Shown here in pieces: positions 1-13,695 of a stretch of DNA of 64,000 bases. The notes beneath the pieces are model-generated. The model ran no database searches. It saw only the letters and a program-made list of their open reading frames with translations, and was not told where the DNA came from. The position numbers and the translations under genes are program-made. The DNA is from Patiria miniata (lineage: Eukaryota > Echinodermata > Asteroidea > Valvatida > Asterinidae), in the NCBI RefSeq assembly GCF_015706575.1, contig NW_024037051.1, positions 17,441,153 to 17,505,152 of the forward strand, read 5' to 3'. Numbering within the stretch: the first letter of the stretch is position 1; each line of letters starts with the position of its first letter.

Positions 1-3000
1 TCTACAACCTGCCAAAACAAGCAAGTCTTCAGACCCAAGAATTGTGGAGAAAATGCAAGATGTAGTCACTCACACCCGCTAGTTGCGTTTTGTGCAGTAC
101 ATGCCATAGCAAGGCCTGTCAGCGCCATGCAACACCGCCTCTCTATGTCTCGATCAAAAACTACCTTAACATAGGAAATTCTAGACAAACTCGACGTTGT
201 TCGGAAGCTGCTGAATAGCTCTACAACCTGCCAAAACAAGCAAGTCTTCAGACCCAAGAATTGTGGAGAAAATGCAAGATGTAGTCACTCACACCCGCTA
301 GTTGCGTTTTGTGCAGTACATGCCATAGCAAGGCCTGTCAGCGCCATGCAACACCGCCTCTCTATGTCTCGATCAAAAACTACCTTAACATAGGAAATTC
401 TAGACAAACTCGACGTTGTTCGGAAGCTGCTGAATAGCTCTACAACCTGCCAAAACAAGCAAGTCTTCAGACCCAAGAATTGTGGAGAAAATGCAAGATG
501 TAGTCACTCACACCCGCTAGTTGCGTTTTGTGCAGTACATGCCATAGCAAGGCCTGTCAGCGCCATGCAACACCGCCTCTCTATGTCTCGATCAAAAACT
601 ACCTTAACATAGGAAATTCTAGACAAACTCGACGTTGTTCGGAAGCTGCTGAATAGCTCTACAACCTGCCAAAACAAGCAAGTCTTCAGACCCAAGAATT
701 GTGGAGAAAATGCAAGATGTAGTCACTCACACCCGCTAGTTGCGTTTTGTGCAGTACATGCCATAGCAAGGCCTGTCAGCGCCATGCAACACCGCCTCTC
801 TATGTCTCGATCAAAAACTACCTTAACATAGGAAATTCTAGACAAACTCGACGTTGTTCGGAAGCTGCTGAATAGCTCTACAACCTGCCAAAACAAGCAA
901 GTCTTCAGACCCAAGAATTGTGGAGAAAATGCAAGATGTAGTCACTCACACCCGCTAGTTGCGTTTTGTGCAGTACATGCCATAGCAAGGCCTGTCAGCG
1001 CCATGCAACACCGCCTCTCTATGTCTCGATCAAAAACTACCTTAACATAGGAAATTCTAGACAAACTCGACGTTGTTCGGAAGCTGCTGAATAGCTCTAC
1101 AACCTGCCAAAACAAGCAAGTCTTCAGACCCAAGAATTGTGGAGAAAATGCAAGATGTAGTCACTCACACCCGCTAGTTGCGTTTTGTGCAGTACATGCC
1201 ATAGCAAGGCCTGTCAGCGCCATGCAACACCGCCTCTCTATGTCTCGATCAAAAACTACCTTAACATAGGAAATTCTAGACAAACTCGACGTTGTTCGGA
1301 AGCTGCTGAATAGCTCTACAACCTGCCAAAACAAGCAAGTCTTCAGACCCAAGAATTGTGGAGAAAATGCAAGATGTAGTCACTCACACCCGCTAGTTGC
1401 GTTTTGTGCAGTACATGCCATAGCAAGGCCTGTCAGCGCCATGCAACACCGCCTCTCTATGTCTCGATCAAAAACTACCTTAACATAGGAAATTCTAGAC
1501 AAACTCGACGTTGTTCGGAAGCTGCTGAATAGCTCTACAACCTGCCAAAACAAGCAAGTCTTCAGACCCAAGAATTGTGGAGAAAATGCAAGATGTAGTC
1601 ACTCACACCCGCTAGTTGCGTTTTGTGCAGTACATGCCATAGCAAGGCCTGTCAGCGCCATGCAACACCGCCTCTCTATGTCTCGATCAAAAACTACCTT
1701 AACATAGGAAATTCTAGACAAACTCGACGTTGTTCGGAAGCTGCTGAATAGCTCTACAACCTGCCAAAACAAGCAAGTCTTCAGACCCAAGAATTGTGGA
1801 GAAAATGCAAGATGTAGTCACTCACACCCGCTAGTTGCGTTTTGTGCAGTACATGCCATAGCAAGGCCTGTCAGCGCCATGCAACACCGCCTCTCTATGT
1901 CTCGATCAAAAACTACCTTAACATAGGAAATTCTAGACAAACTCGACGTTGTTCGGAAGCTGCTGAATAGCTCTACAACCTGCCAAAACAAGCAAGTCTT
2001 CAGACCCAAGAATTGTGGAGAAAATGCAAGATGTAGTCACTCACACCCGCTAGTTGCGTTTTGTGCAGTACATGCCATAGCAAGGCCTGTCAGCGCCATG
2101 CAACACCGCCTCTCTATGTCTCGATCAAAAACTACCTTAACATAGGAAATTCTAGACAAACTCGACGTTGTTCGGAAGCTGCTGAATAGCTCTACAACCT
2201 GCCAAAACAAGCAAGTCTTCAGACCCAAGAATTGTGGAGAAAATGCAAGATGTAGTCACTCACACCCGCTAGTTGCGTTTTGTGCAGTACATGCCATAGC
2301 AAGGCCTGTCAGCGCCATGCAACACCGCCTCTCTATGTCTCGATCAAAAACTACCTTAACATAGGAAATTCTAGACAAACTCGACGTTGTTCGGAAGCTG
2401 CTGAATAGCTCTACAACCTGCCAAAACAAGCAAGTCTTCAGACCCAAGAATTGTGGAGAAAATGCAAGATGTAGTCACTCACACCCGCTAGTTGCGTTTT
2501 GTGCAGTACATGCCATAGCAAGGCCTGTCAGCGCCATGCAACACCGCCTCTCTATGTCTCGATCAAAAACTACCTTAACATAGGAAATTCTAGACAAACT
2601 CGACGTTGTTCGGAAGCTGCTGAATAGCTCTACAACCTGCCAAAACAAGCAAGTCTTCAGACCCAAGAATTGTGGAGAAAATGCAAGATGTAGTCACTCA
2701 CACCCGCTAGTTGCGTTTTGTGCAGTACATGCCATAGCAAGGCCTGTCAGCGCCATGCAACACCGCCTCTCTATGTCTCGATCAAAAACTACCTTAACAT
2801 AGGAAATTCTAGACAAACTCGACGTTGTTCGGAAGCTGCTGAATAGCTCTACAACCTGCCAAAACAAGCAAGTCTTCAGACCCAAGAATTGTGGAGAAAA
2901 TGCAAGATGTAGTCACTCACACCCGCTAGTTGCGTTTTGTGCAGTACATGCCATAGCAAGGCCTGTCAGCGCCATGCAACACCGCCTCTCTATGTCTCGA

Positions 3001-6000
3001 TCAAAAACTACCTTAACATAGGAAATTCTAGACAAACTCGACGTTGTTCGGAAGCTGCTGAATAGCTCTACAACCTGCCAAAACAAGCAAGTCTTCAGAC
3101 CCAAGAATTGTGGAGAAAATGCAAGATGTAGTCACTCACACCCGCTAGTTGCGTTTTGTGCAGTACATGCCATAGCAAGGCCTGTCAGCGCCATGCAACA
3201 CCGCCTCTCTATGTCTCGATCAAAAACTACCTTAACATAGGAAATTCTAGACAAACTCGACGTTGTTCGGAAGCTGCTGAATAGCTCTACAACCTGCCAA
3301 AACAAGCAAGTCTTCAGACCCAAGAATTGTGGAGAAAATGCAAGATGTAGTCACTCACACCCGCTAGTTGCGTTTTGTGCAGTACATGCCATAGCAAGGC
3401 CTGTCAGCGCCATGCAACACCGCCTCTCTATGTCTCGATCAAAAACTACCTTAACATAGGAAATTCTAGACAAACTCGACGTTGTTCGGAAGCTGCTGAA
3501 TAGCTCTACAACCTGCCAAAACAAGCAAGTCTTCAGACCCAAGAATTGTGGAGAAAATGCAAGATGTAGTCACTCACACCCGCTAGTTGCGTTTTGTGCA
3601 GTACATGCCATAGCAAGGCCTGTCAGCGCCATGCAACACCGCCTCTCTATGTCTCGATCAAAAACTACCTTAACATAGGAAATTCTAGACAAACTCGACG
3701 TTGTTCGGAAGCTGCTGAATAGCTCTACAACCTGCCAAAACAAGCAAGTCTTCAGACCCAAGAATTGTGGAGAAAATGCAAGATGTAGTCACTCACACCC
3801 GCTAGTTGCGTTTTGTGCAGTACATGCCATAGCAAGGCCTGTCAGCGCCATGCAACACCGCCTCTCTATGTCTCGATCAAAAACTACCTTAACATAGGAA
3901 ATTCTAGACAAACTCGACGTTGTTCGGAAGCTGCTGAATAGCTCTACAACCTGCCAAAACAAGCAAGTCTTCAGACCCAAGAATTGTGGAGAAAATGCAA
4001 GATGTAGTCACTCACACCCGCTAGTTGCGTTTTGTGCAGTACATGCCATAGCAAGGCCTGTCAGCGCCATGCAACACCGCCTCTCTATGTCTCGATCAAA
4101 AACTACCTTAACATAGGAAATTCTAGACAAACTCGACGTTGTTCGGAAGCTGCTGAATAGCTCTACAACCTGCCAAAACAAGCAAGTCTTCAGACCCAAG
4201 AATTGTGGAGAAAATGCAAGATGTAGTCACTCACACCCGCTAGTTGCGTTTTGTGCAGTACATGCCATAGCAAGGCCTGTCAGCGCCATGCAACACCGCC
4301 TCTCTATGTCTCGATCAAAAACTACCTTAACATAGGAAATTCTAGACAAACTCGACGTTGTTCGGAAGCTGCTGAATAGCTCTACAACCTGCCAAAACAA
4401 GCAAGTCTTCAGACCCAAGAATTGTGGAGAAAATGCAAGATGTAGTCACTCACACCCGCTAGTTGCGTTTTGTGCAGTACATGCCATAGCAAGGCCTGTC
4501 AGCGCCATGCAACACCGCCTCTCTATGTCTCGATCAAAAACTACCTTAACATAGGAAATTCTAGACAAACTCGACGTTGTTCGGAAGCTGCTGAATAGCT
4601 CTACAACCTGCCAAAACAAGCAAGTCTTCAGACCCAAGAATTGTGGAGAAAATGCAAGATGTAGTCACTCACACCCGCTAGTTGCGTTTTGTGCAGTACA
4701 TGCCATAGCAAGGCCTGTCAGCGCCATGCAACACCGCCTCTCTATGTCTCGATCAAAAACTACCTTAACATAGGAAATTCTAGACAAACTCGACGTTGTT
4801 CGGAAGCTGCTGAATAGCTCTACAACCTGCCAAAACAAGCAAGTCTTCAGACCCAAGAATTGTGGAGAAAATGCAAGATGTAGTCACTCACACCCGCTAG
4901 TTGCGTTTTGTGCAGTACATGCCATAGCAAGGCCTGTCAGCGCCATGCAACACCGCCTCTCTATGTCTCGATCAAAAACTACCTTAACATAGGAAATTCT
5001 AGACAAACTCGACGTTGTTCGGAAGCTGCTGAATAGCTCTACAACCTGCCAAAACAAGCAAGTCTTCAGACCCAAGAATTGTGGAGAAAATGCAAGATGT
5101 AGTCACTCACACCCGCTAGTTGCGTTTTGTGCAGTACATGCCATAGCAAGGCCTGTCAGCGCCATGCAACACCGCCTCTCTATGTCTCGATCAAAAACTA
5201 CCTTAACATAGGAAATTCTAGACAAACTCGACGTTGTTCGGAAGCTGCTGAATAGCTCTACAACCTGCCAAAACAAGCAAGTCTTCAGACCCAAGAATTG
5301 TGGAGAAAATGCAAGATGTAGTCACTCACACCCGCTAGTTGCGTTTTGTGCAGTACATGCCATAGCAAGGCCTGTCAGCGCCATGCAACACCGCCTCTCT
5401 ATGTCTCGATCAAAAACTACCTTAACATAGGAAATTCTAGACAAACTCGACGTTGTTCGGAAGCTGCTGAATAGCTCTACAACCTGCCAAAACAAGCAAG
5501 TCTTCAGACCCAAGAATTGTGGAGAAAATGCAAGATGTAGTCACTCACACCCGCTAGTTGCGTTTTGTGCAGTACATGCCATAGCAAGGCCTGTCAGCGC
5601 CATGCAACACCGCCTCTCTATGTCTCGATCAAAAACTACCTTAACATAGGAAATTCTAGACAAACTCGACGTTGTTCGGAAGCTGCTGAATAGCTCTACA
5701 ACCTGCCAAAACAAGCAAGTCTTCAGACCCAAGAATTGTGGAGAAAATGCAAGATGTAGTCACTCACACCCGCTAGTTGCGTTTTGTGCAGTACATGCCA
5801 TAGCAAGGCCTGTCAGCGCCATGCAACACCGCCTCTCTATGTCTCGATCAAAAACTACCTTAACATAGGAAATTCTAGACAAACTCGACGTTGTTCGGAA
5901 GCTGCTGAATAGCTCTACAACCTGCCAAAACAAGCAAGTCTTCAGACCCAAGAATTGTGGAGAAAATGCAAGATGTAGTCACTCACACCCGCTAGTTGCG

Positions 6001-8103
6001 TTTTGTGCAGTACATGCCATAGCAAGGCCTGTCAGCGCCATGCAACACCGCCTCTCTATGTCTCGATCAAAAACTACCTTAACATAGGAAATTCTAGACA
6101 AACTCGACGTTGTTCGGAAGCTGCTGAATAGCTCTACAACCTGCCAAAACAAGCAAGTCTTCAGACCCAAGAATTGTGGAGAAAATGCAAGATGTAGTCA
6201 CTCACACCCGCTAGTTGCGTTTTGTGCAGTACATGCCATAGCAAGGCCTGTCAGCGCCATGCAACACCGCCTCTCTATGTCTCGATCAAAAACTACCTTA
6301 ACATAGGAAATTCTAGACAAACTCGACGTTGTTCGGAAGCTGCTGAATAGCTCTACAACCTGCCAAAACAAGCAAGTCTTCAGACCCAAGAATTGTGGAG
6401 AAAATGCAAGATGTAGTCACTCACACCCGCTAGTTGCGTTTTGTGCAGTACATGCCATAGCAAGGCCTGTCAGCGCCATGCAACACCGCCTCTCTATGTC
6501 TCGATCAAAAACTACCTTAACATAGGAAATTCTAGACAAACTCGACGTTGTTCGGAAGCTGCTGAATAGCTCTACAACCTGCCAAAACAAGCAAGTCTTC
6601 AGACCCAAGAATTGTGGAGAAAATGCAAGATGTAGTCACTCACACCCGCTAGTTGCGTTTTGTGCAGTACATGCCATAGCAAGGCCTGTCAGCGCCATGC
6701 AACACCGCCTCTCTATGTCTCGATCAAAAACTACCTTAACATAGGAAATTCTAGACAAACTCGACGTTGTTCGGAAGCTGCTGAATAGCTCTACAACCTG
6801 CCAAAACAAGCAAGTCTTCAGACCCAAGAATTGTGGAGAAAATGCAAGATGTAGTCACTCACACCCGCTAGTTGCGTTTTGTGCAGTACATGCCATAGCA
6901 AGGCCTGTCAGCGCCATGCAACACCGCCTCTCTATGTCTCGATCAAAAACTACCTTAACATAGGAAATTCTAGACAAACTCGACGTTGTTCGGAAGCTGC
7001 TGAATAGCTCTACAACCTGCCAAAACAAGCAAGTCTTCAGACCCAAGAATTGTGGAGAAAATGCAAGATGTAGTCACTCACACCCGCTAGTTGCGTTTTG
7101 TGCAGTACATGCCATAGCAAGGCCTGTCAGCGCCATGCAACACCGCCTCTCTATGTCTCGATCAAAAACTACCTTAACATAGGAAATTCTAGACAAACTC
7201 GACGTTGTTCGGAAGCTGCTGAATAGCTCTACAACCTGCCAAAACAAGCAAGTCTTCAGACCCAAGAATTGTGGAGAAAATGCAAGATGTAGTCACTCAC
7301 ACCCGCTAGTTGCGTTTTGTGCAGTACATGCCATAGCAAGGCCTGTCAGCGCCATGCAACACCGCCTCTCTATGTCTCGATCAAAAACTACCTTAACATA
7401 GGAAATTCTAGACAAACTCGACGTTGTTCGGAAGCTGCTGAATAGCTCTACAACCTGCCAAAACAAGCAAGTCTTCAGACCCAAGAATTGTGGAGAAAAT
7501 GCAAGATGTAGTCACTCACACCCGCTAGTTGCGTTTTGTGCAGTACATGCCATAGCAAGGCCTGTCAGCGCCATGCAACACCGCCTCTCTATGTCTCGAT
7601 CAAAAACTACCTTAACATAGGAAATTCTAGACAAACTCGACGTTGTTCGGAAGCTGCTGAATAGCTCTACAACCTGCCAAAACAAGCAAGTCTTCAGACC
7701 CAAGAATTGTGGAGAAAATGCAAGATGTAGTCACTCACACCCGCTAGTTGCGTTTTGTGCAGTACATGCCATAGCAAGGCCTGTCAGCGCCATGCAACAC
7801 CGCCTCTCTATGTCTCGATCAAAAACTACCTTAACATAGGAAATTCTAGACAAACTCGACGTTGTTCGGAAGCTGCTGAATAGCTCTACAACCTGCCAAA
7901 ACAAGCAAGTCTTCAGACCCAAGAATTGTGGAGAAAATGCAAGATGTAGTCACTCACACCCGCTAGTTGCGTTTTGTGCAGTACATGCCATAGCAAGGCC
8001 TGTCAGCGCCATGCAACACCGCCTCTCTATGTCTCGATCAAAAACTACCTTAACATAGGAAATTCTAGACAAACTCGACGTTGTTCGGAAGCTGCTGAAT
8101 AGC
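1..8103 (+). repeat. Homogeneous block: 37 canonical L monomers
   Basis: Thirty-seven consecutive units keep exact 219-bp spacing (starts 1 to 7885). By eye I saw no base difference among them. This sets the left-arm consensus used for the variant copies downstream. Such uniformity is expected of recently amplified or strongly homogenised satellite. It could also be partly produced by an assembler or polisher that imposes one consensus on near-identical reads. The block runs off the left edge of the window. Confidence 0.95.
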
Positions 8104-8308
8104 TCTACAACCTGCCAAAACAAGCAAGTCTTCAGACCCAAGAATTGTGGAGAAAATGCAAGATGTAGTCACTCACACCCGCTAGTTGCGTTTTGTGCAG
8201 TACATGCCATAGCAAGGCCTGTCAGCGCCATGCAACAAATGTCTCGATCAAAAACAAACATAGGAAATTCTAGACAAACTCGACGTTGTTCGGAAGCTGC
8301 TGAATAGC
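8104..8308 (+). repeat. Short variant monomer, 205 bp
   Basis: This copy lacks 14 bp relative to its neighbours, in two patches. About 9 bp are missing from the CACCGCCTCTCT stretch near 8236, and about 5 bp from the ACTACCTTAAC stretch near 8253. The rest matches consensus. It ends the perfect left block and is the first of eleven left-arm monomers with changes in the same part of the unit. Confidence 0.95.
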
Positions 8309-8965
8309 TCTACAACCTGCCAAAACAAGCAAGTCTTCAGACCCAAGAATTGTGGAGAAAATGCAAGATGTAGTCACTCACACCCGCTAGTTGCGTTTTG
8401 TGCAGTACATGCCATAGCAAGGCCTGTCAGCGCCATGCAACACCGCCTCTCTATGTCTCGATCAAAAACTACCTTAACATAGGAAATTCTAGACAAACTC
8501 GACGTTGTTCGGAAGCTGCTGAATAGCTCTACAACCTGCCAAAACAAGCAAGTCTTCAGACCCAAGAATTGTGGAGAAAATGCAAGATGTAGTCACTCAC
8601 ACCCGCTAGTTGCGTTTTGTGCAGTACATGCCATAGCAAGGCCTGTCAGCGCCATGCAACACCGCCTCTCTATGTCTCGATCAAAAACTACCTTAACATA
8701 GGAAATTCTAGACAAACTCGACGTTGTTCGGAAGCTGCTGAATAGCTCTACAACCTGCCAAAACAAGCAAGTCTTCAGACCCAAGAATTGTGGAGAAAAT
8801 GCAAGATGTAGTCACTCACACCCGCTAGTTGCGTTTTGTGCAGTACATGCCATAGCAAGGCCTGTCAGCGCCATGCAACACCGCCTCTCTATGTCTCGAT
8901 CAAAAACTACCTTAACATAGGAAATTCTAGACAAACTCGACGTTGTTCGGAAGCTGCTGAATAGC
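8309..8965 (+). repeat. Three canonical L monomers
   Basis: Three full-length 219-bp units (starts 8309, 8528 and 8747) lie between two shortened monomers and show no visible difference from consensus. Confidence 0.93.
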
Positions 8966-9139
8966 TCTACAACCTGCCAAAACAAGCAAGTCTTCAGACC
9001 CAAGAATTGTGGAGAAAATGCAAGATGTAGTCACTCACACCCGCTAGTTGCGTTTTGTGCAGTACATGCCATAGCAAGGCCTGTCAGCGCCAGGAAATTC
9101 TAGACAAACTCGACTAGTGTTCGGAAGCTGCTGAATAGC
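8966..9139 (+). repeat. Short variant monomer, 174 bp (46-bp deletion)
   Basis: Unit positions 128-173 are missing, so CAGCGCCA joins directly to GGAAATTC near 9092. A further small change, GACTAGTG in place of GACGTTG, adds one base near 9116. Net length is 45 bp below normal. There is essentially no microhomology at the join. The same right-hand endpoint, or one within a few bases, recurs in the monomers at 11111, 25230, 27809 and 35834. Confidence 0.95.
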
Positions 9140-11110
9140 TCTACAACCTGCCAAAACAAGCAAGTCTTCAGACCCAAGAATTGTGGAGAAAATGCAAGAT
9201 GTAGTCACTCACACCCGCTAGTTGCGTTTTGTGCAGTACATGCCATAGCAAGGCCTGTCAGCGCCATGCAACACCGCCTCTCTATGTCTCGATCAAAAAC
9301 TACCTTAACATAGGAAATTCTAGACAAACTCGACGTTGTTCGGAAGCTGCTGAATAGCTCTACAACCTGCCAAAACAAGCAAGTCTTCAGACCCAAGAAT
9401 TGTGGAGAAAATGCAAGATGTAGTCACTCACACCCGCTAGTTGCGTTTTGTGCAGTACATGCCATAGCAAGGCCTGTCAGCGCCATGCAACACCGCCTCT
9501 CTATGTCTCGATCAAAAACTACCTTAACATAGGAAATTCTAGACAAACTCGACGTTGTTCGGAAGCTGCTGAATAGCTCTACAACCTGCCAAAACAAGCA
9601 AGTCTTCAGACCCAAGAATTGTGGAGAAAATGCAAGATGTAGTCACTCACACCCGCTAGTTGCGTTTTGTGCAGTACATGCCATAGCAAGGCCTGTCAGC
9701 GCCATGCAACACCGCCTCTCTATGTCTCGATCAAAAACTACCTTAACATAGGAAATTCTAGACAAACTCGACGTTGTTCGGAAGCTGCTGAATAGCTCTA
9801 CAACCTGCCAAAACAAGCAAGTCTTCAGACCCAAGAATTGTGGAGAAAATGCAAGATGTAGTCACTCACACCCGCTAGTTGCGTTTTGTGCAGTACATGC
9901 CATAGCAAGGCCTGTCAGCGCCATGCAACACCGCCTCTCTATGTCTCGATCAAAAACTACCTTAACATAGGAAATTCTAGACAAACTCGACGTTGTTCGG
10001 AAGCTGCTGAATAGCTCTACAACCTGCCAAAACAAGCAAGTCTTCAGACCCAAGAATTGTGGAGAAAATGCAAGATGTAGTCACTCACACCCGCTAGTTG
10101 CGTTTTGTGCAGTACATGCCATAGCAAGGCCTGTCAGCGCCATGCAACACCGCCTCTCTATGTCTCGATCAAAAACTACCTTAACATAGGAAATTCTAGA
10201 CAAACTCGACGTTGTTCGGAAGCTGCTGAATAGCTCTACAACCTGCCAAAACAAGCAAGTCTTCAGACCCAAGAATTGTGGAGAAAATGCAAGATGTAGT
10301 CACTCACACCCGCTAGTTGCGTTTTGTGCAGTACATGCCATAGCAAGGCCTGTCAGCGCCATGCAACACCGCCTCTCTATGTCTCGATCAAAAACTACCT
10401 TAACATAGGAAATTCTAGACAAACTCGACGTTGTTCGGAAGCTGCTGAATAGCTCTACAACCTGCCAAAACAAGCAAGTCTTCAGACCCAAGAATTGTGG
10501 AGAAAATGCAAGATGTAGTCACTCACACCCGCTAGTTGCGTTTTGTGCAGTACATGCCATAGCAAGGCCTGTCAGCGCCATGCAACACCGCCTCTCTATG
10601 TCTCGATCAAAAACTACCTTAACATAGGAAATTCTAGACAAACTCGACGTTGTTCGGAAGCTGCTGAATAGCTCTACAACCTGCCAAAACAAGCAAGTCT
10701 TCAGACCCAAGAATTGTGGAGAAAATGCAAGATGTAGTCACTCACACCCGCTAGTTGCGTTTTGTGCAGTACATGCCATAGCAAGGCCTGTCAGCGCCAT
10801 GCAACACCGCCTCTCTATGTCTCGATCAAAAACTACCTTAACATAGGAAATTCTAGACAAACTCGACGTTGTTCGGAAGCTGCTGAATAGCTCTACAACC
10901 TGCCAAAACAAGCAAGTCTTCAGACCCAAGAATTGTGGAGAAAATGCAAGATGTAGTCACTCACACCCGCTAGTTGCGTTTTGTGCAGTACATGCCATAG
11001 CAAGGCCTGTCAGCGCCATGCAACACCGCCTCTCTATGTCTCGATCAAAAACTACCTTAACATAGGAAATTCTAGACAAACTCGACGTTGTTCGGAAGCT
11101 GCTGAATAGC
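9140..11110 (+). repeat. Nine canonical L monomers
   Basis: Nine units at exact 219-bp spacing (starts 9140 to 10892) with no visible differences from consensus. They separate two shortened monomers. Confidence 0.93.
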
Positions 11111-11292
11111 TCTACAACCTGCCAAAACAAGCAAGTCTTCAGACCCAAGAATTGTGGAGAAAATGCAAGATGTAGTCACTCACACCCGCTAGTTGCGTTT
11201 TGTGCAGTACATGCCATAGCAAGGCCTGTCAGCGCCACAACACCGGAAATACCTTAGACAAACTCGACGTTGTTCGGAAGCTGCTGAATAGC
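11111..11292 (+). repeat. Short variant monomer, 182 bp
   Basis: This copy is 37 bp short. It loses TG after CAGCGCCA, keeps CAACACC, then jumps to GGAAAT near 11244 and continues with ATACCTTAGAC in place of ATTCTAGAC. The deletion sits in the same segment as in the monomer at 8966 and shares its right endpoint. An 88-codon plus-strand open frame crosses it only because the deletion removes stops; it is not a gene. Confidence 0.93.
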
Positions 11293-13482
11293 TCTACAAC
11301 CTGCCAAAACAAGCAAGTCTTCAGACCCAAGAATTGTGGAGAAAATGCAAGATGTAGTCACTCACACCCGCTAGTTGCGTTTTGTGCAGTACATGCCATA
11401 GCAAGGCCTGTCAGCGCCATGCAACACCGCCTCTCTATGTCTCGATCAAAAACTACCTTAACATAGGAAATTCTAGACAAACTCGACGTTGTTCGGAAGC
11501 TGCTGAATAGCTCTACAACCTGCCAAAACAAGCAAGTCTTCAGACCCAAGAATTGTGGAGAAAATGCAAGATGTAGTCACTCACACCCGCTAGTTGCGTT
11601 TTGTGCAGTACATGCCATAGCAAGGCCTGTCAGCGCCATGCAACACCGCCTCTCTATGTCTCGATCAAAAACTACCTTAACATAGGAAATTCTAGACAAA
11701 CTCGACGTTGTTCGGAAGCTGCTGAATAGCTCTACAACCTGCCAAAACAAGCAAGTCTTCAGACCCAAGAATTGTGGAGAAAATGCAAGATGTAGTCACT
11801 CACACCCGCTAGTTGCGTTTTGTGCAGTACATGCCATAGCAAGGCCTGTCAGCGCCATGCAACACCGCCTCTCTATGTCTCGATCAAAAACTACCTTAAC
11901 ATAGGAAATTCTAGACAAACTCGACGTTGTTCGGAAGCTGCTGAATAGCTCTACAACCTGCCAAAACAAGCAAGTCTTCAGACCCAAGAATTGTGGAGAA
12001 AATGCAAGATGTAGTCACTCACACCCGCTAGTTGCGTTTTGTGCAGTACATGCCATAGCAAGGCCTGTCAGCGCCATGCAACACCGCCTCTCTATGTCTC
12101 GATCAAAAACTACCTTAACATAGGAAATTCTAGACAAACTCGACGTTGTTCGGAAGCTGCTGAATAGCTCTACAACCTGCCAAAACAAGCAAGTCTTCAG
12201 ACCCAAGAATTGTGGAGAAAATGCAAGATGTAGTCACTCACACCCGCTAGTTGCGTTTTGTGCAGTACATGCCATAGCAAGGCCTGTCAGCGCCATGCAA
12301 CACCGCCTCTCTATGTCTCGATCAAAAACTACCTTAACATAGGAAATTCTAGACAAACTCGACGTTGTTCGGAAGCTGCTGAATAGCTCTACAACTTGCC
12401 AAAACAAGCAAGTCTTCAGACCCAAGAATTGTGGAGAAAATGCAAGATGTAGTCACTCACACCCGCTAGTTGCGTTTTGTGCAGTACATGCCATAGCAAG
12501 GCCTGTCAGCGCCATGCAACACCGCCTCTCTATGTCTCGATCAAAAACTACCTTAACATAGGAAATTCTAGACAAACTCGACGTTGTTCGGAAGCTGCTG
12601 AATAGCTCTACAACCTGCCAAAACAAGCAAGTCTTCAGACCCAAGAATTGTGGAGAAAATGCAAGATGTAGTCACTCACACCCGCTAGTTGCGTTTTGTG
12701 CAGTACATGCCATAGCAAGGCCTGTCAGCGCCATGCAACACCGCCTCTCTATGTCTCGATCAAAAACTACCTTAACATAGGAAATTCTAGACAAACTCGA
12801 CGTTGTTCGGAAGCTGCTGAATAGCTCTACAACCTGCCAAAACAAGCAAGTCTTCAGACCCAAGAATTGTGGAGAAAATGCAAGATGTAGTCACTCACAC
12901 CCGCTAGTTGCGTTTTGTGCAGTACATGCCATAGCAAGGCCTGTCAGCGCCATGCAACACCGCCTCTCTATGTCTCGATCAAAAACTACCTTAACATAGG
13001 AAATTCTAGACAAACTCGACGTTGTTCGGAAGCTGCTGAATAGCTCTACAACCTGCCAAAACAAGCAAGTCTTCAGACCCAAGAATTGTGGAGAAAATGC
13101 AAGATGTAGTCACTCACACCCGCTAGTTGCGTTTTGTGCAGTACATGCCATAGCAAGGCCTGTCAGCGCCATGCAACACCGCCTCTCTATGTCTCGATCA
13201 AAAACTACCTTAACATAGGAAATTCTAGACAAACTCGACGTTGTTCGGAAGCTGCTGAATAGCTCTACAACCTGCCAAAACAAGCAAGTCTTCAGACCCA
13301 AGAATTGTGGAGAAAATGCAAGATGTAGTCACTCACACCCGCTAGTTGCGTTTTGTGCAGTACATGCCATAGCAAGGCCTGTCAGCGCCATGCAACACCG
13401 CCTCTCTATGTCTCGATCAAAAACTACCTTAACATAGGAAATTCTAGACAAACTCGACGTTGTTCGGAAGCTGCTGAATAGC
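11293..13482 (+). repeat. Ten L monomers, one with a C-to-T variant
   Basis: Ten units at exact 219-bp spacing (starts 11293 to 13264). Nine look canonical. The unit starting at 12388 has T instead of C at unit position 9 (position 12396), a variant that becomes frequent between 13.7 and 16.8 kb. Confidence 0.93.
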
Positions 13483-13695
13483 TCTACAACCTGCCAAAAC
13501 AAGCAAGTCTTCAGACCCAAGAATTGTGGAGAAAATGCAAGATGTAGTCACTCACACCCGCTAGTTGCGTTTTGTGCAGTACATGCCATAGCAAGGCCTG
13601 TCAGCGCCATGCAACACCGCCTCTCTAGATCAAAAACTACCTTAACATAGGAAATTCTAGACAAACTCGACGTTGTTCGGAAGCTGCTGAATAGC
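13483..13695 (+). repeat. Short variant monomer, 213 bp (6-bp deletion)
   Basis: Six bases (TGTCTC or an equivalent alignment) are missing near 13628, so CTCTCTA joins GATCAAAA. The loss is a multiple of three and lies inside the deletion-prone part of the unit. The rest is canonical. Confidence 0.94.

Noticed and set aside
190-215. CENP-B box or RNA polymerase III B-box in GTTGTTCGGAAGCTG
   Set aside because: The TTCG core is present, but the downstream CGGG of a CENP-B box is absent. Against the polymerase III B-box consensus there are at least two mismatches and no credible A-box at the right distance. A tRNA-derived SINE origin is not supported.
1-219. Hairpin or dyad structure inside the unit
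   Set aside because: I found only short palindromes such as TCTAGA, AGGCCT and ACGT and stems of 4-6 bp. Nothing is long enough to claim a functional structure without a folding calculation.
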